64,000 nucleotides of DNA, taken from contig NZ_VJZE01000001.1 of NCBI RefSeq assembly GCF_009377205.1, positions 1 to 64,000 of the forward strand. The letters run 5' to 3'. Source of the DNA: Streptomyces phyllanthi. Its GTDB lineage: Bacteria; Actinomycetota; Actinomycetes; Streptomycetales; Streptomycetaceae. A program made the position numbers and the translations under genes. The notes beneath the pieces are model-generated. The model saw nothing but the letters and a program-made list of their open reading frames with translations. It made no database searches and had not been told where the DNA came from. Of the stretch, positions 8,706-16,880 are shown in pieces (position 1 is the stretch's first letter; every line of letters begins with the position of its first letter).

Positions 8706-9500
8706 TCATTTCCGAGAAATGGGCTGGGCCAACCTCTCGCCGTTCTCCTTCGGCAGAGCGGCCATGATCCGCGCCGCACATGCCTGGAGCGCCTCGATCG
8801 CCCGGCTCTCGTCCGGGTTGACCCCCAGCCACACCACACTGACGCTCGCCGTAGCCCTGCCTTCCGGCCCCAGAACCGGGACCGCCACGCCACTCGCCCC
8901 CGTGAAGAGTTCGTCCCTAGTCACGGCGAAACCGACTTCGCGCGCCTTCGTGATCTCCGGTCGCTCTCCAGGACGGGGGTTGTCACCAGCCAGAATCGCC
9001 AGACCGGAAGCTGCCTGCGTGAGTGGATGGCGAAGCCCAGGGCGGTAGGCGATGTGCATCCGAGAGACGACGGGCTCCTGAACGATGGCCACCACCCCGT
9101 CCTCGCCATGACGGATCGTGAGGGCACAGGTGCAAGAGAGCTCGTTGGCCAGTTCCTGCAGCTCTTGCGCGGCGACCTCCTGGAGCCGTGAACGCACATT
9201 GGCCGCGAGGTTGAGCAGCCCCAGGCCGAGCGTGAATCGCCCGTCCGGCCGGCGCTCTACGAGGTTCGCCGCTTCCAAGGGCTTGAGGAGCCTGTAGATG
9301 CCGGCTCGGTGCGTCCCCATCTCTTCAGAGATCGCGGACACCGTCAATCCCAGTGGACGCTCACCGAGCAGCGTGAGCACGCGCAGCCCGCGCTCGAGAG
9401 TGAGAGAACCCCCGGCCGACTCACCGGCAGCACTCTTTGGTGCTGATGGCCGGGACACCGTTGCGTCTTCTCCGTCCGGACCCTGGGGCTCTTTTGTCAC
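8706..9500 (-). CDS. IclR-family transcriptional regulator
   Basis: A 264-residue protein. A ~30-residue polar N-terminal tail precedes the winged HTH (about 33-95: LTLERGLRVLTLLGERPLGL, then HRAGIYRLLKPLEAANLVER). The IclR effector-binding GAF-like domain follows (about 110-255, with MHIAYRPGLRHPLTQAASG and GVAVPVLGPEGRATASVSV). IclR proteins usually control uptake or catabolism of aromatic or organic acids next door. The neighbouring permease at 9859-11331 and the oxidative cluster beyond it are the natural targets, but I see no shared operator. An imperfect dyad (ATAGCGTCGCACTAT) sits just upstream of its start near 9515-9530 and may be its own operator. Confidence 0.9.
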   Translation of the reverse strand: MTKEPQGPDGEDATVSRPSAPKSAAGESAGGSLTLERGLRVLTLLGERPLGLTVSAISEEMGTHRAGIYRLLKPLEAANLVERRPDGRFTLGLGLLNLAANVRSRLQEVAAQELQELANELSCTCALTIRHGEDGVVAIVQEPVVSRMHIAYRPGLRHPLTQAASGLAILAGDNPRPGERPEITKAREVGFAVTRDELFTGASGVAVPVLGPEGRATASVSVVWLGVNPDESRAIEALQACAARIMAALPKENGERLAQPISRK

Positions 9501-9773
9501 AAGAGCGAGTATAGCGTCGCACTATCTGTACACCGTGAGGATGGGAGGAGGGTCCGATCTGGGCTTCGGCCCGAATTCGGCCGCCCGTCGATCCTCAAAC
9601 GCCGGAGCAGGGTCACTGCCTCGCCGAGGAGCCCCGGACAACCAGCTTCGACGTTGCCGACCCGCTCAACACCCACGGCGACGGTCCCTCCTCCTGGTCA
9701 TCTGACCGAGCGAGCGTCATCCGCAGCTGAAGATCCATGGTGCGCAGCTCGACTCAGATCAGTCGATACGTCG
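9501..9773. other. non-coding gap between IclR gene and permease terminator
   Basis: It contains the IclR promoter side with the dyad ATAGCGTCGCACTAT near 9515. No gene is recognisable. Confidence 0.4.
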
Positions 9774-9808
9774 GTGCGCCCGATGCCAACGGTTGGCATC
9801 GGGCGCAC
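9774..9808. terminator. perfect 17-bp-arm hairpin after the APC permease
   Basis: GTGCGCCCGATGCCAAC and its exact complement are separated by one base, 50 bp downstream of the permease stop. In RNA the innermost pairs would open into a small loop. It is among the strongest hairpins in the window and clearly a transcription terminator. Confidence 0.85.
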
Positions 9809-9858
9809 GGGCGGGGGCTCGTAGGACGACTAAAGCGAGTACGTAAGCCCAACTCCTA

Positions 9859-11331
9859 CTACGCCTCCTCGCGTCCGATTCGGGCATAGATCTCGGGACG
9901 GCGTCCACGCAGTGCGACGGCGAAGGCGACGCCCACGATGAAGACCGCCGAGAAGACGAGGAGCGTGCCGTTGCGGAATGCCGCTGAACCACCCATGAGA
10001 GAAGGAAGGTTGAGGAGCGCAATGGTCACGCAGAGCAGCAGGAAAGCCGTGGCAAGGGCGGCAGAGATACGGTATCGCCAGATCGCGGCAGAGCTCTGGA
10101 CGCGCGCGAAGTAGACGAGCGCGGCAAGCGAGGTGAGCGACAGGGCGAACGCGATCGGAGCTGAGGACGCACCGGCGAACCATGAGTAGACCTCCTCGCC
10201 CTTCATACCGAGAGCGGCCATGACACCGGCGCCCAGGAGCATGGCGCCGCTCGTCGTGAGCGAGGCGATGTGGGGCGAGTCGTGACGTCCGTGCACCGCC
10301 GCGAGGGGCTTGGGGAGGATGCCGTCCTTCGCGAGGTTGAACACGTACCGGCTCATCATGTTCTGCAGCCCCAGGTGGGAGGCAGCGATGCTGGTGAGCA
10401 GCAGCACGGACGTGACGTCGTTGAAGCCCGCGCTGATGTAGCGCTCGGACACGGTGAAGAAGGAACCAGCCAGGTCATCGTTGACGGCCTTGACAGCCTG
10501 GGAAGTGCCGAGCCCGGTGATGACCGCCCACGAAGTGATCGTGTAGAAGACGCCGATCAGGACCACGGAGATGATGGACGCCCGCGAGATGGTCTTCCCG
10601 GGCTGGGAGGTCTCGTCGCGGTAGATGGCGGTCGACTCGAAGCCGACGAAGAACAGGATCGCGAGCACCAGGGCGAGGCCGACCTGGCCGGAGAAGAACT
10701 CGTCCGGGGTGAAGACGGTGGCGGAGACACCTTCGGGGCCGCCCTTGGCGAAGACGACCGCATCGAAGATCAGCACGACAAGCACCTCGACGAACAGGGC
10801 GACGCCGAGCACCTTCGCCGAGATGTCAATGCGAAGGTATCCGAGGGTGCCCACGATGGCCCAGAACAACAGCGACCACACCCACCACTGCACATCCGGA
10901 CCGCCCTCCCGGACGACGAACGCTGCGGTCGCGACGCCGGCATAGCCGTAGAAGCCGAGGGACAGGACGGCGTAGGCAAGGAGGGTGAGGAACGAGGCAC
11001 CCAGGCCGATGGGCTTGCCCAGCCCCGCACAGATGTAGGCGTAGAAGGAACCGGGTCTCTCCACGTACTGCGCCATCCCGCCAAAGGCGACCGCGAAGAG
11101 GGCGAGCGCGACGGTGATCACCAGGAAAGTGGTCGGGGTGCCCAGTCCGTTGCCGTAAGCGATGTTGATGGACACGTAGCCCGTGGTGGCGCTCAAAGGT
11201 GCGGCCAGGGCTATCGCCGAGAAGATCAGGTCACGGGTTCCGAGCTTGCCACGCAGCTGCTTTCCGGTGGCACCGTCCGCCGATGAAGGCGATCCAGGGT
11301 CCACGGCAATGGGTTCACCAGTGGTAGCCAT
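9859..11331 (-). CDS. APC-superfamily amino-acid/organocation permease
   Basis: The ATG at 11331 (MATTGEPIAVDPGSPSSADG), with AAAGGAACG upstream, gives 490 residues. About 12 membrane helices start at residue ~35 (DLIFSAIALAAPLSATTGY) and include the family motif region PGSFYAYICAGLGKPIG and FVGFESTAIYRDETSQPGKT. The family carries amino acids, polyamines or related amines by proton symport. The protein is preceded by three 20-bp tandem repeats in its leader and ended by a strong terminator. It lies between the IclR gene and the reductase/dehydrogenase/P450 block, so it may import that pathway's substrate; this is inference. An in-frame extension to 11442 is open but is translated from the repeat region and unlikely to be used. 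Confidence 0.9.
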   Translation of the reverse strand: MATTGEPIAVDPGSPSSADGATGKQLRGKLGTRDLIFSAIALAAPLSATTGYVSINIAYGNGLGTPTTFLVITVALALFAVAFGGMAQYVERPGSFYAYICAGLGKPIGLGASFLTLLAYAVLSLGFYGYAGVATAAFVVREGGPDVQWWVWSLLFWAIVGTLGYLRIDISAKVLGVALFVEVLVVLIFDAVVFAKGGPEGVSATVFTPDEFFSGQVGLALVLAILFFVGFESTAIYRDETSQPGKTISRASIISVVLIGVFYTITSWAVITGLGTSQAVKAVNDDLAGSFFTVSERYISAGFNDVTSVLLLTSIAASHLGLQNMMSRYVFNLAKDGILPKPLAAVHGRHDSPHIASLTTSGAMLLGAGVMAALGMKGEEVYSWFAGASSAPIAFALSLTSLAALVYFARVQSSAAIWRYRISAALATAFLLLCVTIALLNLPSLMGGSAAFRNGTLLVFSAVFIVGVAFAVALRGRRPEIYARIGREEA

Positions 11332-11354
11332 CGACGTTCCTTTCGAGGGGGAAT

Positions 11355-11414
11355 CCTGCGGCCTCAAGGCTGTGCCTGCGGCCTGAAGGCTGTGCCTGCG
11401 GCCTGAAGGCTGTG
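11355..11414. repeat. three tandem copies of a 20-bp unit in the permease leader
   Basis: CCTGCGGCCTSAAGGCTGTG is repeated three times without gaps (11355-11374, 11375-11394, 11395-11414); the copies differ only at one C/G. It lies 24 bp upstream of the permease start, so it would be in the 5' leader RNA. Confidence 0.9.
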
Positions 11415-12173
11415 AGAGATGAGCGGAGAACTGACCAGCCATCGCCGGCGAGTGCGTCTTCGACCCAGTGCTCTGGGCGACGCGTCAGTCTTGTTCTCGT
11501 ACACTCAGGGAGTGAGCGATAAGTGTCAAGACGCGCACAGATAACGTTCGACCGATTTAACTAACCATTGCCGACCCCGAGGCCTCAGGCATCTGATCCA
11601 CTCCACGCGCACCACGCGCCGGAGACATGAGATCCCAGGAGGGGCCAGCAAGAGATGACGCCGGTCGAGGCAGGTCAGGCCCCGAGCCGACGATCAGAAA
11701 TCACACACGAACAACGGCAGGAGCGATCTACGGGCGGCAACTCATCGCACGCTCCGAGCAAATTATGCGAGCAGCAAAAATGGTGCCCTCAACAGCAATG
11801 AAGGGGCGCCGCGTTCACCAAAGGGAATACCGTTAACCGTGCGGCCAGATGAGGCATTTGGTAGCTTTGGTCAACCGATGGCGAAGGTTCTGGCCTTGAT
11901 TGACGCCCATACCACCGCCAGACAATGCGTCCGCCGGAGCACGCCCACGGCGGATCGAGCTCGCTGCGGCAGTCGAGTCCGAGCACCCAACACTGGGCGC
12001 GAAGAAATACTGCACCTGGTGTTCAAATAACGTCCGTCGGCAACCACCTTCCGCATGTCCGACAGGCCCTGCCGATTGGGCTGACCGTACGGTCGAATCC
12101 CGACCACCCCACTCCCACGACTTCACCGAGAGCGAGGCAGCCCCCTTCGGCAGGGCCACTGGGTAACCCCAGC
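11415..12173. other. 759-bp gap, permease promoter side, no supported gene
   Basis: No protein family is recognisable on either strand and no RNA gene is evident. The base composition in 11500-11800 is less G/C-rich than the neighbouring genes. The permease promoter must lie in the left part, and the end of the reductase transcript in the right part. Confidence 0.4.
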
Positions 12174-13217
12174 TCAGCTGAAGCTGATCTTGAGATGCTC
12201 GGTAACGGGCAATGACTGGCACACGAGGCGGATGCCCTCCTCGATGTCCTCGGGCTCCAGCACCTCGTTCGTGACCATCTCCACGTCACCCTCGATCACC
12301 CGGCACGCACAGGCGCTGCAGTCGCCGAGCCTGCAGGAAAAGGGGGCGGGGATGCCCTTCTCCAGCAGGAAGTCGAGCAGCAGCACCCCGGGCCGCCAGT
12401 CGTCGAACTCGAATGCGGCACCATCGATCTCACCAGAGACCCGCGTGCACCCGGCTCCCTCCGGAGCAGCCGCGCCGAGGTCGGCAGCATCGACGACCTC
12501 GGCACTGATCTCGAAGGGGTTGCCGCTCAAGGACACGAACTTCTCCTGACGGCGTCGTTCCCGCGGGAAATCCAAAGACTTCAGAACGTCCGAGACAGCC
12601 TGCATGAAGGGAGCCGGGCCGCACATCATCGCGTGGCGGTCCGTGAACTGCTCCGCGAATGCACGGATGCCTGCCGCCGTCGGAAGCCCTTGGCTGTCCT
12701 CGAACCAGTTGGTGATCGTGAGCCGGTCCGGGTACTCGGCGGCCAGTTTCGCCAGCGTCGATCCGAAGATGACGGAGTCGGCACTGCGGTTCGCGTAGAA
12801 CAGCGCCACCGAGCCGGAGCCACGCGCCAGGGTCTCCTTCGCCAGGGAGATGACCGGCGTGATGCCGCTTCCGCCGGCGAACAGCAGAAGGTCGTCGTCC
12901 ACCGATGCTGCGGTGAACACCCCGCTGGGCGGCAGTGACTTGAGGGCCTGACCGACGCGGACGTTGTCACACAGCCAGTTCGACGCGTAACCGCCGGGTG
13001 TGCGCTTGACCGTCACCGTCAGCAGACCGCCCTCGTGCGGAGCGCTCGCGAGGGAGTAGCAACGGGCGACGAAGCCCTGCTCCTCGGACGGCACGGCTAT
13101 CGTCAGGAACTGGCCGGAGCTGTAGCTCGTGGGCTCCGGCGGTTCGAGGACGAAAGACTTGGCATCGACGGTCTCCGCGACAACATCGACGACACGCAGC
13201 TCAATTGGGGAACTCAT
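12174..13217 (-). CDS. KshB-like flavin reductase with C-terminal plant-type [2Fe-2S] domain
   Basis: A 347-residue oxygenase reductase from the ATG at 13217. Domains in order: FAD-binding barrel (residues ~5-105, RCYSLASAP flavin motif), NAD-binding domain (~110-235, LLFAGGSGITPVISLAK and MMCGPAPFM), and ferredoxin domain (~255-347) with FSCRLGDCSACACRVIEG (Cys spacing C-x4-C-x2-C) and a distal LVCQS cysteine. This is the arrangement of reductases for Rieske oxygenases such as 3-ketosteroid 9-alpha-hydroxylase (KshB) or phenylacetyl-CoA epoxidase. No oxygenase subunit is in the window, so its partner is elsewhere or is the neighbouring P450/monooxygenase set. A 43-aa frame extension upstream lacks a ribosome-binding site. 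Confidence 0.9.
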   Translation of the reverse strand: MSSPIELRVVDVVAETVDAKSFVLEPPEPTSYSSGQFLTIAVPSEEQGFVARCYSLASAPHEGGLLTVTVKRTPGGYASNWLCDNVRVGQALKSLPPSGVFTAASVDDDLLLFAGGSGITPVISLAKETLARGSGSVALFYANRSADSVIFGSTLAKLAAEYPDRLTITNWFEDSQGLPTAAGIRAFAEQFTDRHAMMCGPAPFMQAVSDVLKSLDFPRERRRQEKFVSLSGNPFEISAEVVDAADLGAAAPEGAGCTRVSGEIDGAAFEFDDWRPGVLLLDFLLEKGIPAPFSCRLGDCSACACRVIEGDVEMVTNEVLEPEDIEEGIRLVCQSLPVTEHLKISFS

Positions 13218-13345
13218 CGCTCGCCTTCTTTCAACATATCGGACCTGGTGATCGACCACCTGGGGTCCGATCGATGTCGCCGTGCTCGGCGAACTCTTTC
13301 CTTGTCATGTGCGTTTGCGTGCCGCGAGATGTCGCGGCCCCCTTT

Positions 13346-14092
13346 TCACGCCACCAGTCGGTCCAGGGCGTACTTGACGTCGGCCTTCAGAAACGTCTCG
13401 ACCGGGAGACCGTCCTTGAGATTGGCGCGGTGGGCTTCCAAGGCACGCTGCGTCTCTTCGGGCGTGACCGCTGTGAGGCGGGCGTTGACGTAGCCGATCC
13501 AGCGACGCTGGTCGGGTAGCTCCGAGTCCTTGTACTCCTGGATGGGGGTGAGGATGTCCAGGCTCTGCACGGTGTTCGGCTCGACCTTGTCCGACGTGGC
13601 GTGGATCTCGATGTCTGCTTCGGGGGTCCTGCCGCTGGCGTCGTACGCGATGACGGTCCTCATACGATCCTTGACCGCGATCACCTCGGGCCAGATCAGG
13701 TCGTAGCGCTTACGCTCGCCGGCAGGAACGGCCAGTCGCGTGATCGCCCGGTCGTTGATCGCCTGCAGCACCTTCGCCGGGTTGTTCTCGACGACCGTCT
13801 CCTTGTTGTGCGGCCAGAAATCGTACATGCTGAGGTCACCGAAATCCCGGCCCACGTGAATCGCGTAGATCTCGGGATAGATGTCCTTGATTCCCGCCGC
13901 ACGGCGTGCCCGGAAGAACTCGGAAACGGCGCCCTGAATCAAGAGGCTGGCTCCGATCGCTCCCCATGCCTCGTGGATCACGATGCCGAAACGGTCATGC
14001 CGGTCCCAATCGGGGAAGATGGAGTCCATACCTCCCACCGCGCCGTCATGCCTGACCTCGAACATGTCCGGTGTGAGCTGGTTAGTGTGCAC
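13346..14092 (-). CDS. unrecognised 248-residue protein of the P450/dehydrogenase block
   Basis: I start it at the GTG at 14092 (VHTNQLTPDMFEVRHDGAVG) because GGAGGAAAG sits 7 nt upstream; the open frame continues 11 codons further without such a site. It is soluble, with no signal peptide or membrane helix, and rich in acidic and aromatic residues. Segments include FPDWDRHDRFGIVIHEAWG, YPEIYAIHVGRDFGDLSMYD and FWPHNKETVVENNPAKVLQA. I recognise no family. The histidines and acidic residues in HDRFGIVIHE, YAIHVGRDFGD and FWPHNKE could form a metal or catalytic site. It lies between the reductase and the FAD dehydrogenase on the same strand, so it is probably an enzyme or accessory protein of that pathway. 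Confidence 0.7.
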   Translation of the reverse strand: MHTNQLTPDMFEVRHDGAVGGMDSIFPDWDRHDRFGIVIHEAWGAIGASLLIQGAVSEFFRARRAAGIKDIYPEIYAIHVGRDFGDLSMYDFWPHNKETVVENNPAKVLQAINDRAITRLAVPAGERKRYDLIWPEVIAVKDRMRTVIAYDASGRTPEADIEIHATSDKVEPNTVQSLDILTPIQEYKDSELPDQRRWIGYVNARLTAVTPEETQRALEAHRANLKDGLPVETFLKADVKYALDRLVA

Positions 14093-14174
14093 GAGACTTT
14101 CCTCCGAATAGGAACGGCTCCACATGGGTGCCGGTGGTTCGATTACTTGCCCAGGCCGATTGGGTTTTCACGGC

Positions 14175-15584
14175 TCACGCCGTCGGACTCGATTCAGAAG
14201 TACTGGCGTGACAACCGCTTCGGCGTCCCAGGACGAGAGCCTTGAGGGATGAGGTGTAGTTCACGTACTCGCCGAAGTAGCCGCCGGCGACGTCTCCGGC
14301 GGCGTAGAGCCCCGGGATCGGCCTGCCGTCGAGCGAGAGCACACGACCGTGTGCGTCGACCCTCAAGCCGCCCAGGCTGAAGCAGATGCCCGCCTGGACC
14401 GGCCAGGCCTCGAAGGGCGCTTCGGTGAGCGGTACGGCACCGTCGGTCTTCGGGATGTCGAGGCTCGTGCCCGCACCACCGCCAGCGGAGTCCGCGTCGC
14501 ATGCGGCGTTGTACTCCGCGACCGTGCGAGCGAGTTCTTCGGGGGAAACGTCGATCAGTTCCGCCAGTTCCTCGATCGTGTTCGCACGGAGGGGCGCCCC
14601 TCCGCTGCTGAACCTCCGCTCGTAGAAGGGATGGCGGCTTCCCTCCGCATCGAGGAGGTAGAACGCCGTTCCGCCCGGCTGGTCCCGGACCGCCTTCTCC
14701 GCGGGCTCCCACAGCGCCTCGTCGACGAACCGCCGACCGTCCGTGTTCACCATGATCCCCAGCGGGCCTCCACCGACGACCCACCGTTCGCCCTTGGCGC
14801 GGGCGTCGATGGTCAGTCCGTGCCACTCACCCAGATCCCCGGTGGTCGCCGCGCCGAGACCGAGGGCGACGCGAAGGCCTTCGCCCTTGTTGTAGTAGGC
14901 GTACCGAGTCAGCGGTACGGCATACCGCGCGCGGGGGCCGAGGTACTGGGTCATGAGCTCGTAGTTGCCGTGGAACCCGCCCGTTGCCAGGATCACCGCC
15001 TGCGCCGAAACGCTGCGGCGTGCGCCGGCGCTTTCGAGAACGACATGGGTGACCGTGCCGTCCTCGCCAGTCCGGATGTCCACGAGTGCGGTCTCGTAGG
15101 CGAACTGCACGCCCAGCCGCTTCGCCTTGTCCTCCAGGACGTCGAGCATCACGTTGCCGCCGCCGTGAGGCATCAGACCGGGCGCGAAGCCGTCGTCGAT
15201 GATGTCGCTCTCGCTGTAGGAGAACTCGAATCCCAGCTGCCGAAGCCACTTGAGAGTCGGTGCCGCGTCCTCGATCCAGGCGGAGAGGAACTCGCGGTCG
15301 ACACCCCACCCGGCGGCGGCCGTTTCCGCCGGCGCCGTGGACGCGCGCAGGGCCGCGATCAGGTCGGGGTCGACCTCATCCACGCTCTTCATGCTCATGT
15401 AGAACAAGTTCTCGCGAGTGTTGCCACCGCGATCGACCGCGGGCGCACGGTCGCAGACAAGAACCCGAGCGCCGGATTCGGCTGCCGCGACCGCCGCCGC
15501 GGCACCCGCGGCCCCGAATCCGGCCACCACCACGAGCGGGGCCTCGTGGACGACTCCATTGACACGTTCAGTAACAGTGCTCAT
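14175..15584 (-). CDS. FAD-dependent dehydrogenase (fumarate reductase/3-ketosteroid dehydrogenase-like, FAD_binding_2)
   Basis: 469 residues. The N-terminal FAD motif is VVVAGFGAAGAAAAVAAAES (about 18-37). NTRENLFYMSM and LMPHGGGNVMLDVLE follow, and the C-terminal FAD segment is PGLYAAGDVAGGYFGEYVNYTSS. The middle capping domain carries the substrate site. The family covers fumarate reductase, tricarballylate dehydrogenase (TcuA) and 3-ketosteroid delta-1-dehydrogenase; the substrate cannot be chosen from sequence alone. With the KshB-like reductase nearby, a ring-degrading (steroid- or terpenoid-like) role is plausible. It is divergent from the TetR gene, with an operator-like palindrome at 15766-15789 in the shared region. 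Confidence 0.88.
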   Translation of the reverse strand: MSTVTERVNGVVHEAPLVVVAGFGAAGAAAAVAAAESGARVLVCDRAPAVDRGGNTRENLFYMSMKSVDEVDPDLIAALRASTAPAETAAAGWGVDREFLSAWIEDAAPTLKWLRQLGFEFSYSESDIIDDGFAPGLMPHGGGNVMLDVLEDKAKRLGVQFAYETALVDIRTGEDGTVTHVVLESAGARRSVSAQAVILATGGFHGNYELMTQYLGPRARYAVPLTRYAYYNKGEGLRVALGLGAATTGDLGEWHGLTIDARAKGERWVVGGGPLGIMVNTDGRRFVDEALWEPAEKAVRDQPGGTAFYLLDAEGSRHPFYERRFSSGGAPLRANTIEELAELIDVSPEELARTVAEYNAACDADSAGGGAGTSLDIPKTDGAVPLTEAPFEAWPVQAGICFSLGGLRVDAHGRVLSLDGRPIPGLYAAGDVAGGYFGEYVNYTSSLKALVLGRRSGCHASTSESSPTA

Positions 15585-16011
15585 CGGATCCTTCTCGACA
15601 TTGTCATGCGCTGCGCAATCGGGTTGCAGTCCGCTCTCACGCGGCTTCCGGATCGGCCACGCGGTCGCGCCTCCGGCCCCACAGGCCGGCCGTGACGCCG
15701 TGAGAACTGAGGTCGTGCGACCAGAAGCAGGAGGCGAATCGCCGTGATATAGCTATGAGCAGATGACTTAGTTGGGCGCCCGAACAAGTAATACTATCCT
15801 TGTACCGTGCCTAACGGTGCGCGTCAAGCGCTCGGGGTCGACCGCCGCACAGTCGACGCGTACGGGACGAGACGCGCGATCCGCCGTCGACCAGGAGTCG
15901 CCTCAGGTCACCCGGCCCACCCCCGACCGGCACCAACGGCCGGGGGACGACCTTTGCCGTGACCAAGTCGTGCGATAAACTCGAATTCGCAAATTTCCCC
16001 GAGGGAGAAAA
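15585..16011. other. divergent promoter region of FAD dehydrogenase and TetR genes
   Basis: 427 bp without a gene. It holds TetR site 1 and is locally less G/C-rich around 15740-15815, as expected for promoters. Confidence 0.6.
15766..15789. promoter_or_regulatory. TetR-type operator, site 1 (between FAD dehydrogenase and TetR genes)
   Basis: An imperfect 24-bp palindrome centred on GGGCGCCC with outer arms ACTT/AAGT (18 of 24 positions symmetric). It matches the site at 21393-21416 at 22 of 23 consecutive positions. It sits 182 bp upstream of the dehydrogenase start and 223 bp upstream of the TetR start. Confidence 0.7.
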
Positions 16012-16623
16012 ATGGCTCACGTTCCAGCAGACGAGCGACGTATCCAGCTCATCCAGGCCGCCTCACGCGTGATCAGTCGCCAAGGGGTCAACGGCGCCAC
16101 AACACGAGCCATCACCACCGAAGCCGGGGCTCCGCAAGCAATTCTTCACTACGCTTTCGGTAGCAAAGACGCACTTTTCGCCGAATTGCTCCGCTGGTCG
16201 ACAACCATCACTGACGAGATTTTCGACGAAGCCCGCATTCCAACCGGTTCTGGTCTGCTGGAGGCCGTCAATGAGCTCCTCGGTGGTTACCGAAACGTCG
16301 ACCGCTCGCTGACGTTCGCCCAGTTCGACATTCTCCTCTGGAGCATGCGGAACGAGGCCACGGAGAGCGAGGCCGCAGACCTCTACGAGCGCTTGCTTTC
16401 CCAAATCTCCTCGTCCCTGGAAAGGGCGGCCCGCGAGAATGAGCGTGACGCTGATTTCCGGTATCTCGCCAAGTTGATTCTGATCATTTGCGACGGAGTT
16501 CAGTTCGGCATGCTCTGCGCTGGTGACAGCTACGTCGACGCCGAGGACATCACAGGAATCGCGAAGATGATCCTGACCCTCGCCCAAACGCGCGCCCCCC
16601 TGCCCAGCGGCCATGGGGGCTGA
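16012..16623 (+). CDS. TetR-family transcriptional regulator of the P450 block
   Basis: 203 residues. The N-terminal TetR HTH is at about 10-56 (QLIQAASRVISRQGVNGATT, then FGSKDALFAELLR). The helical ligand domain fills the rest, with a cysteine-containing C-terminal helix region (LILIICDGVQFGMLCAGD). It is the only regulator inside the dehydrogenase-P450 block. Two near-identical palindromes, one in its own divergent promoter and one upstream of the ferredoxin/reductase genes, make it the natural repressor of both transcription units. The inducer is presumably a pathway substrate. An AGGGAGAAAA site precedes the ATG. Confidence 0.92.
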   Translation: MAHVPADERRIQLIQAASRVISRQGVNGATTRAITTEAGAPQAILHYAFGSKDALFAELLRWSTTITDEIFDEARIPTGSGLLEAVNELLGGYRNVDRSLTFAQFDILLWSMRNEATESEAADLYERLLSQISSSLERAARENERDADFRYLAKLILIICDGVQFGMLCAGDSYVDAEDITGIAKMILTLAQTRAPLPSGHGG

Positions 16624-16647
16624 CTGCCTGGCGTCACCCACGAGTCG

Positions 16648-16686
16648 AGGCCGGTTCACGAAGCGGTACGCGCCGTGAACCGGCCT
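16648..16686. terminator. bidirectional terminator between TetR and DUF1059 genes
   Basis: AGGCCGGTTCACG and its exact complement CGTGAACCGGCCT flank a 13-nt loop, followed by TTTGC. It lies between two convergent genes. Confidence 0.85.
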
Positions 16687-16705
16687 TTGCAATGCCGACT
16701 GCCTT

Positions 16706-16867
16706 CTAGTAGGCGAAGACGAGAATCTCGTCCCTGCCATACGTGTCGGCGAGGTCCGGATGGACCGCCCGTAGATGCTCCTGAGCCACCTCGACCAGGC
16801 CGTCTTCGCCCTCACCCGTGAGAAGCACGCCGCAGGGGCATCGCAGATTCAGAGTCGCGTCAGGCAT
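16706..16867 (-). CDS. DUF1059-like small protein
   Basis: A 53-residue protein from the ATG at 16867, with GGAGGG 5 nt upstream. The frame stays open far upstream, but that part overlaps the P450 gene and is spurious. LNLRCPCGVLLTGEGEDGLV, then AQEHLRAVHPDL, resembles DUF1059 small metal-binding proteins (CxCG near the start and a downstream histidine pair). It starts 13 bp after the P450 stop and is thus the last gene of the P450 operon. Its function is unknown; a redox or metal accessory role is a guess. Confidence 0.75.
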   Translation of the reverse strand: MPDATLNLRCPCGVLLTGEGEDGLVEVAQEHLRAVHPDLADTYGRDEILVFAY

Positions 16868-16880
16868 GGTCCCTCCGATC

